Assembly: GCA_947472965.1 (NCBI GenBank)
Contig: CANJEF010000093.1
Coordinates: forward strand, 1 to 6,035
Source: Sphingobacteriales bacterium
GTDB taxonomy: Bacteria; Bacteroidota; Bacteroidia; Chitinophagales; Chitinophagaceae
DNA length: 6,035 nt
Direction of reading: 5' to 3'
The notes beneath the pieces were generated by a model that did no database searches, had not been told where the DNA came from, and saw only the letters and a program-made list of their open reading frames with translations. A program made the translations under genes and the position numbers. Below, in pieces: positions 1-5,465 of the stretch (the first letter of the stretch is position 1; the number at the start of each line of letters is the position of its first letter).

Positions 1-321
1 ACCCGCGGGTTTTATTTTTATTTTTTCCAACGGAACGGCAAGTTCATCAACCAACACGAGTAAATTTTTCAATTCGATTTTCTCTTTATCCAACCAATAT
101 TTCAGGGCTTTGCCGCTTAGGTTCATGTACGTTGTAGGCTTTATACAAATTAGCATTCTACCCTTTATTTTCACTTCAGCGCGGTAGGCAAGTCTGTCGA
201 TATTGAATGAGGACTTGTGCTTTTGTACAAAGTAATCCAAGATATCAAACCCGATATTATGCCTGGTATGTGCATATTCATCGCCAATGTTTCCCAGGCC
301 TACAATCAGATATTTTTCCAT
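1..321 (-). CDS. pth: Peptidyl-tRNA hydrolase (N-terminal 107 residues; gene continues past the window edge)
   Basis: Pth hydrolyses the ester bond of peptidyl-tRNAs that drop off the ribosome, recycling tRNA in the cytoplasm. Reading the minus strand from the ATG at 321 gives 107 codons with no stop; the remaining C-terminal part lies outside the window (family length is about 190 residues). The N-terminus reads MEKYLIVGLGNIGDEY, the canonical beginning of the family. The catalytic His is in TRHNIGFD (H21), with N11 in GLGN and N67 in TTYMNLSG. The conserved Asp is D92 in VDELAVPL, matching DEL in the E. coli enzyme. The next in-frame Met is residue 56, so this start is secure. There is no ribosome binding site: seven T's of a terminator-like hairpin sit directly before the ATG. 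The gene is third in the prs-rplY-pth order, 63 bp after rplY. Confidence 0.95.
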   Translation of the reverse strand, partial: MEKYLIVGLGNIGDEYAHTRHNIGFDILDYFVQKHKSSFNIDRLAYRAEVKIKGRMLICIKPTTYMNLSGKALKYWLDKEKIELKNLLVLVDELAVPLEKIKIKPAG

Positions 322-351
322 AAAAAAATCCCTGTGAGTTCATCACAGGGA
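322..351 (-). terminator. Intrinsic terminator-type hairpin between rplY and pth
   Basis: A perfect 9-bp stem (TCCCTGTGA at 329-337 paired with TCACAGGGA at 343-351) encloses a 5-nt loop. On the minus strand it is followed at once by seven T's (328-322), the standard layout of a Rho-independent terminator for transcription coming from rplY. On the plus strand the 3' side lacks a T-run, so it works in one direction only. The T-run ends exactly at the pth ATG. That pth lies in the same conserved gene order suggests partial termination rather than a full stop, but this is inference. Confidence 0.8.
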
Positions 352-384
352 CATAAAGATAAATCTTTGTTTATTTTTTTTCCG

Positions 385-966
385 TTACTTTTTTGCCGGA
401 GCTGCAGCCTCTTCCTGCTTCAGCTGACGGGTCATCGTAACAGATGCAATTGGAATACGAGGAGAGTTTTGGATTTCGATGTTATCAGCAACTATATCCT
501 GTACCCTGATGTTGGAGTTCAATTCAAGGTTCGTAAGATCTACCTCGATATTTTCCCTTAGGTACTTAGGTAAAGTTTTTACTTTCACTGCTTTCAACCT
601 GATTTCCAGTTTACCACCTGCTTTTACGCCAGCAGCGGCACCTGTAAATTTAAGAGGAATAGTAGCATTTACCTTCTTGTCTTCTACGAGTTCAAGAAGA
701 TCTATGTGAATAAGCTTGTCTGAAACCTTGTCAAACTGCAAATCCTTCATAATGCAAGTGTAGGTGTGTCCATCAACTTTGATGTTAATTTTCTGGAAAT
801 CCGACGTATAAACAAAAGGCTTCAAAGCAACTGCTGTCGCAGTAAAATTTACTTCTTTCGCACCCCCGTAAATTACACCAGGTACCAAGTCTTGAGAGCG
901 TAACCGACGGGCGGCTGATTTGCCAGTTCCGGTCCTCAATTGTCCTTCGATTGTAACTGTTTTCAT
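385..966 (-). CDS. rplY: 50S ribosomal protein L25 / general stress protein Ctc (two-domain form)
   Basis: L25/Ctc binds 5S rRNA in the large ribosomal subunit. The 193-residue product has the two-domain Ctc/TL5 form rather than the short E. coli L25. The 5S-binding N-terminal domain spans about residues 1-90 (MKTVTIEGQLRTGTGKSAAR, then LVPGVIYGG, then MKDLQFDKVSDKLIHIDLLE). The beta-rich C-terminal domain spans about 95-182. It ends in a short Glu/Ala/Lys tail (QEEAAAPAKK). The start ATG at 966 agrees with the usual family N-terminus. It lies 33 bp after prs in the same direction, and the gap holds no terminator, so co-transcription is likely. A strong terminator-type hairpin follows the gene. 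The prs-ctc-pth order matches the arrangement known from Bacillus subtilis. Confidence 0.95.
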   Translation of the reverse strand: MKTVTIEGQLRTGTGKSAARRLRSQDLVPGVIYGGAKEVNFTATAVALKPFVYTSDFQKINIKVDGHTYTCIMKDLQFDKVSDKLIHIDLLELVEDKKVNATIPLKFTGAAAGVKAGGKLEIRLKAVKVKTLPKYLRENIEVDLTNLELNSNIRVQDIVADNIEIQNSPRIPIASVTMTRQLKQEEAAAPAKK

Positions 967-999
967 TGTATATGTATTTAAAAATGACTTCTTTGAACC

Positions 1000-1962
1000 C
1001 TACCCTTTGTTCTTCAACTGTGCATGAACAAAGAGGCTGGTTATGCTTTGGTTTTCATAGGCGTTCTTGATGGCAGAGGCGAACAAATCTGAAACACTCA
1101 ACATTTTCAATTTTGATGATTGACCCCGTAAAGGGATTGTATCACAAATCACCAATTCTTCTAAAATGCTATTGTCAATATTCGCATATGCATTTCCACT
1201 CAGCACAGGGTGGGTACACAGGGCCCTCACACTTCTTGCTCCTTTGTCTTTCAGCAGTTTAGCTGCTTTTGTCAAAGTTCCTGCCGTATCACAAATATCA
1301 TCGATCAGTACAATATCCCGATCAGTAACATCCCCTATAACCACCATACTTGCTATTTCATTTGCACGTTTCCTATGCTTATCACATATCACCATTTCAA
1401 CGTTAAAATAGCTTGCCACCTCCCTAATTCTATTGGCGCTTCCCACATCGGGGGCGGCAAAGGTAAGGTTTTCGAGCTGAAGATTACGTATGTAAGGGAT
1501 GAAAATTGCCGAGCTGTCGAGGTGATCTACGGGAATATCAAAAAACCCTTGAATCTGGGGAGCATGGAGGTCCATGGTAATAACCCGATCCGCTCCAGCA
1601 GCCGTGAGCAGGTTTGCCACAAGCTTGGATCCGATGGCAACCCGTGGCTTGTCCTTCCGGTCTTGCCTTGCATACCCAAAATAAGGCATCACTGCGATGA
1701 TTTTGTAAGCCGATGCACGGCGTGCTGCATCGATCATCAACAACAATTCCAAGAGATTATCCCCCGGGGCGAACGTGCTTTGCACTAGGAAAACATAATC
1801 GCCTCTAATACTTTCGAGGAAAATTGGCTGAATCTCTCCATCACTGAAGCGTTGAATGCTGATTTTACCAAGGCTCGTTCCGTAAGATGCTGCAATCTTT
1901 TGGGCGAGGTATTCAGAGCTTGTACCTGAAAAGATTTTGAGAGAAGGGACATTGCGATGCAT
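1000..1962 (-). CDS. prs: Ribose-phosphate pyrophosphokinase (PRPP synthetase)
   Basis: The enzyme transfers pyrophosphate from ATP to ribose 5-phosphate, giving PRPP for purine, pyrimidine, histidine, tryptophan and NAD synthesis. The 320-residue length is normal for class I enzymes. Visible motifs are FSDGEI (39-44), the ATP-site stretch YARQDRKDKPRVAIGSKLVA (97-116), and the metal-site signature MDLHAPQIQGFFDIPVDHL (130-148) with H133. Next come PDVGSANR (171-178), the flexible loop CDKHRKRANE (193-202), and the PRPP loop LIDDICDTAGT (219-229) with D221, D222 and T226-T229. All key positions are present. The ATG at 1962 is chosen because the next Met is residue 76. It is the first gene of the minus-strand group and diverges from radC across a heptamer repeat array that begins only 31 bp upstream of this start. 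Confidence 0.97.
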   Translation of the reverse strand: MHRNVPSLKIFSGTSSEYLAQKIAASYGTSLGKISIQRFSDGEIQPIFLESIRGDYVFLVQSTFAPGDNLLELLLMIDAARRASAYKIIAVMPYFGYARQDRKDKPRVAIGSKLVANLLTAAGADRVITMDLHAPQIQGFFDIPVDHLDSSAIFIPYIRNLQLENLTFAAPDVGSANRIREVASYFNVEMVICDKHRKRANEIASMVVIGDVTDRDIVLIDDICDTAGTLTKAAKLLKDKGARSVRALCTHPVLSGNAYANIDNSILEELVICDTIPLRGQSSKLKMLSVSDLFASAIKNAYENQSITSLFVHAQLKNKG

Positions 1963-1993
1963 AAGATATGGTTGTGGGACGAAGGTAGCAAAA

Positions 1994-2147
1994 AGACGTC
2001 AGATGACAGACGTCAGAAATCAGACGACAGATGTCAGACGACAGACGTCAGACGACAGACGTCAGAAGTCAGAAGTTAGACGTCAGAAGTCAGACGACAG
2101 ACGACAGACGTCAGAAGTTAGACGTCAGACGACAGACGTCAGAAGTC
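1994..2147. repeat. Tandem heptamer array, 22 units, consensus AGA(C/A)G(T/A)C
   Basis: Twenty-two consecutive 7-bp units run without any insertion or deletion. By hand count they are AGACGTC x8, AGACGAC x6, AGAAGTC x3, AGAAGTT x2, and one each of AGATGAC, AGAAATC and AGATGTC. AGA at positions 1-3 is invariant in all 22. Variation is concentrated at positions 4 (14 C, 6 A, 2 T) and 6 (15 T, 7 A). AGACGTC contains the palindrome GACGTC, so each such unit is partly self-complementary. Three units make 21 bp, about two helical turns. The array fills most of the divergent prs-radC intergenic region. I have an impression, unchecked, that similar heptamer arrays occur between genes in other Bacteroidota. 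The function is unknown. Confidence 0.95.
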
Positions 2148-2203
2148 AGATGAAAAATTCAAATTTGAGATACTTATTCTTCACTAAATCATTAAAAACC
2201 ACT
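2148..2203. promoter_or_regulatory. AT-rich spacer between the heptamer arms; possible promoter segment for prs and/or radC
   Basis: These 56 bp (about 23% GC by hand count) separate the two oppositely oriented repeat arms and are the only sizeable non-repeat DNA in the divergent intergenic region. By elimination they may hold the promoter of one or both genes. The palindrome CAAATTTG (2160-2167) matches the Bacteroidota -7 consensus TAnnTTTG at 7 of 8 positions on both strands, but I found no TTTG -33 box at the right distance on either strand. The 56-bp length equals eight heptads, which may be chance. No convincing promoter is claimed. Confidence 0.25.
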
Positions 2204-2245
2204 GAAGTCTGACGTCTGACTTCTGATTTCTGACTTCTAAATTCT
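2204..2245. repeat. Inverted arm of the heptamer repeat (5-6 units)
   Basis: Read on the minus strand, this stretch is made of the same heptamers: AGAATTT (degenerate, 2245-2239), AGAAGTC, AGAAATC, AGAAGTC, AGACGTC and AGACTTC (ending at 2204). The arm is therefore the inverted counterpart of the 22-unit array, and the two face each other across the spacer. Positions 2207-2224 are complementary to 2113-2130 with a single mismatch over 18 bp, enough for a long-range stem in RNA or a cruciform in DNA. It ends 4 bp before the radC ATG, or 11 bp if the degenerate unit is excluded, so it would lie in the radC 5' leader. Confidence 0.88.
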
Positions 2246-2249
2246 AAAA

Positions 2250-2930
2250 ATGAACCCCATCAAAACCTGGAACCAAGACGATAAGCCGAGAGAGAAACTG
2301 AGAGCCAAAGGTGCCGGGCAGCTGTCGGATGCCGAAATTCTTGCCATCCTGATCCAAAATGGAACAAAAAACAGGTCCGCACTTGAACTTGGCATGGAAC
2401 TCGTTCAAAAATGCCAGGGCAAACTATCTGCCTTGGCAAGATTCTCCATCAGGGAACTCATGAAAACCAACGGCATCGGGATGGCAAAAGCCACCATGAT
2501 CCATGCCGCAATGGAATTAGGGCGCCGCAGAATGGCATCAGACCATCTACATACAGAAAAAATAACAGGCAGTGCGTCTGTTGCTAAATACCTTCAAGCC
2601 CGTTTTATGGATTTACCCCATGAGGTTTTTGCGGTTGTGTTTCTAAACAGGGCAAATAAAATCAGGCACTTTGAAATAATCAGTTCGGGGGGAATCACCG
2701 GAACAGTGGCAGACCCCAGGATTATTTTAAAAAAAGCATTGGAAGAAGACGCAGTTAGCCTTATTCTCTGTCATAACCATCCCTCAGGAAACCTAAGGCC
2801 GTCGAGGGCTGATGAGGAACTCACTTTAAAAATAAGAAATGCGGCAAAATATTTTGACATCAATATTCTTGATCACATCATTGTAAGTACCGATGGCTAT
2901 TATAGCTTTGCGGATGAGGGAATGATTTAA
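2250..2930 (+). CDS. radC: RadC family protein (JAMM/MPN+ domain)
   Basis: RadC proteins carry an N-terminal helix-hairpin-helix-type region and a C-terminal JAMM metallo-isopeptidase-like fold. The name comes from a DNA repair phenotype that was later questioned, so the biochemical role is uncertain. The 226-residue length is usual for the family. Residues 5-95 include KTWNQDDKPREKLRAKGAGQ, the typical N-terminus, and a hairpin GIGMAKA (75-81). The JAMM motif is intact: CHNHPSGNLRPSRAD (174-188) supplies H175, H177 and D188, with a candidate upstream Glu at E125 (HEVFAVVFL). The ATG at 2250 gives the canonical N-terminus. There is no Shine-Dalgarno; the preceding bases are CTAAAA. It is transcribed away from prs, and the inverted heptamer arm reaches nearly to its start. 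No terminator with a T-run is visible after its stop. Confidence 0.95.
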   Translation: MNPIKTWNQDDKPREKLRAKGAGQLSDAEILAILIQNGTKNRSALELGMELVQKCQGKLSALARFSIRELMKTNGIGMAKATMIHAAMELGRRRMASDHLHTEKITGSASVAKYLQARFMDLPHEVFAVVFLNRANKIRHFEIISSGGITGTVADPRIILKKALEEDAVSLILCHNHPSGNLRPSRADEELTLKIRNAAKYFDINILDHIIVSTDGYYSFADEGMI

Positions 2931-2986
2931 TCTTTAGAAGTTAAAGACGGGTGTATAGGTTCTTATGCTTAGCATGTCGCCATCCA

Positions 2987-3018
2987 TTTTACAAACGATT
3001 GCAAATATGTTATCTTAG
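2987..3018 (+). promoter_or_regulatory. Possible Bacteroidota-type promoter upstream of the pepP operon
   Basis: TATCTTAG at 3011-3018 matches the Bacteroidota -7 consensus TAnnTTTG at 7 of 8 positions. Twenty bases upstream, TTTT at 2987-2990 resembles the -33 box TTTG. Transcription would start near 3024, leaving a leader of about 35 nt before the aminopeptidase ATG at 3059. It lies in the only sizeable gap (128 bp) on the plus-strand side, as expected for the head of the downstream gene run. The rest of that gap shows nothing else I can support. This is motif matching by eye. Confidence 0.35.
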
Positions 3019-3058
3019 CAATTGTTGATTATCCATTAACCCCAAACATCCAACCAGT

Positions 3059-4348
3059 ATGTACTCAGAAAACATCAATCCACAAATCTTTATAGACAAC
3101 CGAAAGCGGTTTGCAGCAAGAATGGAAAAAAATAGCATTGCCATTTTTAATAGCAACGATGAAATTCCTAGCAATGGCGATGCTTTGTATCCGTTCAAAC
3201 AAAACACAGATCTGTATTGGCTAACTGGCATCAAGCAAGAAGATACCATGCTCATTTTGTTTCCTGACCATCCGGATAAAAAACTTCGGGAAACATTGGT
3301 GCTTGTTCGACCAAATGAACTCAAGGAAAAATGGGATGGGAAAAGACACCGTGCGGGCGAAGCCACTGCATTGTCTGGCCTTAAAAATATTATATGGCTC
3401 GATTCAATTGAGGCGCCGCTTCAAATAATGATCCACCTGTCCGATAATATCTATCTCAACACCAATGAGAACGATAGAAAAGCAAATTTATTAGCAGTGC
3501 GTGATTATCGATATGCTGAAGACATGAAGTCCCGCTACCCTTTGCACCGTTACCTACGCTCAGCAAAAATCATGCGCGAATTGAGGGCTATCAAATCACC
3601 TCTTGAAGTGGCAGTATTGCAAATGGCCATAGATATCACTGAAAAAACATTTCGCAGGCTTTTGAAATTCGTAAAGCCAGGAGTTTGGGAAAACCAGATT
3701 GAAGCAGAAATATATCACGAATTTCTAACGAACCGGTCTGCCGGTCCAGCTTATGGCTCCATCATTGCCGGAGGCGACAGGGCAAGAACATTGCATTATG
3801 TTGCAAACAACCAACAATGCAATGATGGTGAATTAATACTAATGGATTTTGGTGCGGAATACGGAGGATATTGTGCCGACCTTACCAGAACAGTACCGGT
3901 GAATGGTAAATTTTCAAAAAGGCAAAAGGAAGTATATAATGCATGCCTTCATATCCACGACTACGCAAAAGGATTGCTTAAGCCTGGCATTACCGTTGTA
4001 AAATACACCGATATGGTAGGAGATGAGGCCTCAAAAATTTTCCAAAAAATTGGATTGATCAGCAAATCGGATATAAAAAATGAAACCCCGGAGAACAGGG
4101 CTTACAGAAAATACTTATACCATGGAATTTCGCATCACCTTGGGATTGACGTGCATGATTTGGGAACAAAAACGGAGCCAATCCAACAGGGAATGGTTTT
4201 CACCGTAGAACCCGGAATATATATTGAAGAGGAAAAAATGGGAGTGAGAATCGAAAACAATATATGGATAACCAAAAGTGGCAATGTTGATTTGATGAAG
4301 AACATACCTAGAAAAGCGGAAGAGATAGAGAGCCTGATGAAAAAATAG
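3059..4348 (+). CDS. pepP: Xaa-Pro aminopeptidase (aminopeptidase P, M24B family)
   Basis: Aminopeptidase P removes the N-terminal residue from peptides with proline in second position, using a two-metal (usually Mn) centre in a pita-bread fold. At 429 residues it is close to the E. coli enzyme. Residues 8-135 form the AMP_N domain (YPFKQNTDLYWLTG at 44-57), and about 180-425 the catalytic domain. All five metal ligands are visible: D263 (LMDFGAE), D274 (CADLTRT), H359 (HGISHHLGID), E384 (FTVEPGIYI) and E399 (GVRIENN). The catalytic His residues are H246 (RTLHYVAN) and H366 (DVHDLG), with R397 also kept. No signal peptide is seen, so it is probably cytoplasmic. The start is the only sensible Met before the AMP_N domain. 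It heads a plus-strand run; a 27-codon ORF starts one base after its stop. The exact substrate range cannot be read from sequence. Confidence 0.95.
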   Translation: MYSENINPQIFIDNRKRFAARMEKNSIAIFNSNDEIPSNGDALYPFKQNTDLYWLTGIKQEDTMLILFPDHPDKKLRETLVLVRPNELKEKWDGKRHRAGEATALSGLKNIIWLDSIEAPLQIMIHLSDNIYLNTNENDRKANLLAVRDYRYAEDMKSRYPLHRYLRSAKIMRELRAIKSPLEVAVLQMAIDITEKTFRRLLKFVKPGVWENQIEAEIYHEFLTNRSAGPAYGSIIAGGDRARTLHYVANNQQCNDGELILMDFGAEYGGYCADLTRTVPVNGKFSKRQKEVYNACLHIHDYAKGLLKPGITVVKYTDMVGDEASKIFQKIGLISKSDIKNETPENRAYRKYLYHGISHHLGIDVHDLGTKTEPIQQGMVFTVEPGIYIEEEKMGVRIENNIWITKSGNVDLMKNIPRKAEEIESLMKK

Positions 4349-4349
4349 C

Positions 4350-4433
4350 ATGTACCATGATTGGGATGAAAGCTTCCAACTCTTTTCAAATGGGGAACTC
4401 CGTGTAGCAAGAAAAACTAAACTGATTCAATGA
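4350..4433 (+). CDS. Possible 27-residue small protein between pepP and pssA (unrecognised)
   Basis: An ATG one base after the pepP stop opens a 27-codon frame, MYHDWDESFQLFSNGELRVA followed by RKTKLIQ. Its TGA overlaps the pssA ATG as ATGA, the same junction seen between pssA and purS. The peptide is soluble-looking: acidic and aromatic at the start, basic toward the end, with no membrane segment. I do not recognise it. In favour of a real gene are the exact fit to the 81-bp gap and the coupled start/stop. Against it, a 27-codon open frame arises easily by chance and no ribosome binding site is visible. It could also act only as a leader that carries ribosomes from pepP to pssA, or be a remnant. 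Confidence 0.35.
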   Translation: MYHDWDESFQLFSNGELRVARKTKLIQ

Positions 4434-5191
4434 AAAATATTCCAAACATATTCACGCTACTCAACCTCTGCATGGGATGTATTGCAATCGTGCTGATATT
4501 GCAAACGAATGAATCCATTATAAATTTACAGGGAAACGAATGGAAGATTTATTTCCCTGAAAGCATTGCATGGGCTTCAGCATTTATATTGCTTGCCGCC
4601 ATTGTTGACTTTTTCGATGGATTTGTGGCAAGGCTCTTCAAATCAACTTCAGAGATGGGCAAGCAGTTGGACTCACTAGCCGACCAGGTCTCATTTGGTG
4701 TTGCACCAGGACTAATCCTATTTCAGATGATCAGGATTTCCCTGGCTTCAGAACCGGCAGGACTTGAAGCTTCTGTATTATGGTTTCTTCCATCATTCTT
4801 TATCCCTATGGCTGCAGCGTGGCGCCTTGCCAGGTTCAACCTGGATACAACCCACAAACAACACTTTGAAGGTGTGCCTACCCCTGCAGCAGGATTATTA
4901 ATTGCATCATTCCCATTGTTGATGCTCTACAACCCCTATAATATTCAATTGGTGCTAACCAATAAATGGGTCCTCTATTTTATTTGCCTAGCAATTCCAT
5001 GGCTTATGGTATCTAAATTACCGTTGATGAATTTGAAATTCAAACAATTCTCGTTTCGCGAAAACAAAGCCCGGTATGTACTTATCCTGATTTCAATTTT
5101 GCTCATTCCTTTTTTGGGATGGCTTTCTGTAATCGGGATCTTCATCACATATATTCTGTTATCTTTGGCCTTTAAAAATCAACTTACATGA
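4430..5191 (+). CDS. pssA: CDP-diacylglycerol--serine O-phosphatidyltransferase (phosphatidylserine synthase, type II)
   Basis: This integral membrane enzyme joins serine to CDP-diacylglycerol, releasing CMP and giving phosphatidylserine, the precursor of phosphatidylethanolamine. The CDP-alcohol phosphotransferase signature D-x2-DG-x2-AR-x8-G-x3-D-x3-D is complete: D60, D63, G64, A67, R68, G77, D81, D85. Assignment to PssA rather than PgsA or a cardiolipin synthase rests on the opening NIPNIFTLLNLCMGCIAI and on WRLARFNLD (131-139) and FEGVPTPAAG (146-155), typical of the Bacillus-type enzyme. Hydrophobic segments lie at about 8-25, 47-62, 88-103, 117-131, 152-167, 178-195, 215-229 and 231-248. 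The 253-residue length is normal. Its ATG overlaps the stop of the small upstream ORF, and its own TGA overlaps the purS ATG, so translation is probably coupled. A psd gene, often adjacent in other bacteria, is not in view. Confidence 0.93.
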   Translation: MKNIPNIFTLLNLCMGCIAIVLILQTNESIINLQGNEWKIYFPESIAWASAFILLAAIVDFFDGFVARLFKSTSEMGKQLDSLADQVSFGVAPGLILFQMIRISLASEPAGLEASVLWFLPSFFIPMAAAWRLARFNLDTTHKQHFEGVPTPAAGLLIASFPLLMLYNPYNIQLVLTNKWVLYFICLAIPWLMVSKLPLMNLKFKQFSFRENKARYVLILISILLIPFLGWLSVIGIFITYILLSLAFKNQLT

Positions 5192-5436
5192 CTTACAATA
5201 TTGCAATCAACATCATGCCATTAAAAGACCTGTTAGACCCACAGGGAAAAGCTGTTTTGGCAGGACTTCACAACCTCGGAATTTCAAAAGCCATTGATGT
5301 AAGGATTGGCAAAAGGATTGTTATACAAATCGAAGCTTCCAGTGAAGAAGAAGCTATATCAAATGCAAAACTGGCTTCAGAAAAACTGCTCGCTAACCAA
5401 GTAATGGAGCAATTCGAGATTAGTGTGATTGCATAA
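5188..5436 (+). CDS. purS: Phosphoribosylformylglycinamidine synthase subunit PurS
   Basis: PurS is the small subunit of the three-part FGAM synthase (PurS-PurQ-PurL) in purine synthesis. It bridges the glutaminase PurQ and the small-form PurL and helps pass ammonia between them. The 82-residue length is right for the family. The diagnostic stretch LLDPQGKAVLAGLHNLGI (15-32) is followed by DVRIGKRIVIQIEA (37-50), then a helix rich in Ala and Glu and a C-terminal ANQVMEQFEISV strand. Its ATG overlaps the pssA stop as ATGA. purQ and purL are not adjacent, so purS stands apart from its partners here. Its presence implies that this organism uses, at least in part, the split FGAM synthase rather than the single-chain PurL. 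Confidence 0.93.
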   Translation: MTYNIAINIMPLKDLLDPQGKAVLAGLHNLGISKAIDVRIGKRIVIQIEASSEEEAISNAKLASEKLLANQVMEQFEISVIA

Positions 5437-5465
5437 ACACAGGCAGCAGGCCTCATAACCCAACC

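Noticed and set aside
1210..1788. 192-codon plus-strand frame opposite prs
   Set aside because: It is antisense to a clearly conserved PRPP synthetase gene and has no recognisable domain; it is a by-product of the coding sequence on the other strand.
1961..1992. TTTG, 20-base spacer, TATCTTAT on the minus strand as a prs promoter
   Set aside because: The -7 element overlaps the prs ATG, so transcription would begin inside the coding region. The next Met is residue 76, well inside the conserved protein, so this cannot drive the full gene.
1994..2147. CRISPR array
   Set aside because: The repeats are directly contiguous 7-bp units without spacers, and there are no cas genes in the window.
1937..2212. 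A 91-codon plus-strand frame through the heptamer array, giving a 7-residue periodic peptide (TTDVRRQ, KSEVRRQ and similar)
   Set aside because: It starts inside the 5' end of prs on the opposite strand, and its periodicity follows mechanically from a 7-bp repeat read in triplets (21 bp = 7 codons). The other two plus frames and the minus frames contain stops. It has no initiation signal and no recognisable fold.
2931..2947. Small inverted repeat TCTTTA / TAAAGA just after the radC stop
   Set aside because: The stem is 6 bp, AT-rich and without a following T-run, so it does not qualify as an intrinsic terminator.
2965..3018. 17-codon frame between radC and pepP
   Set aside because: It is short, overlaps the putative promoter element, has no coupled junctions and shows no recognisable content.
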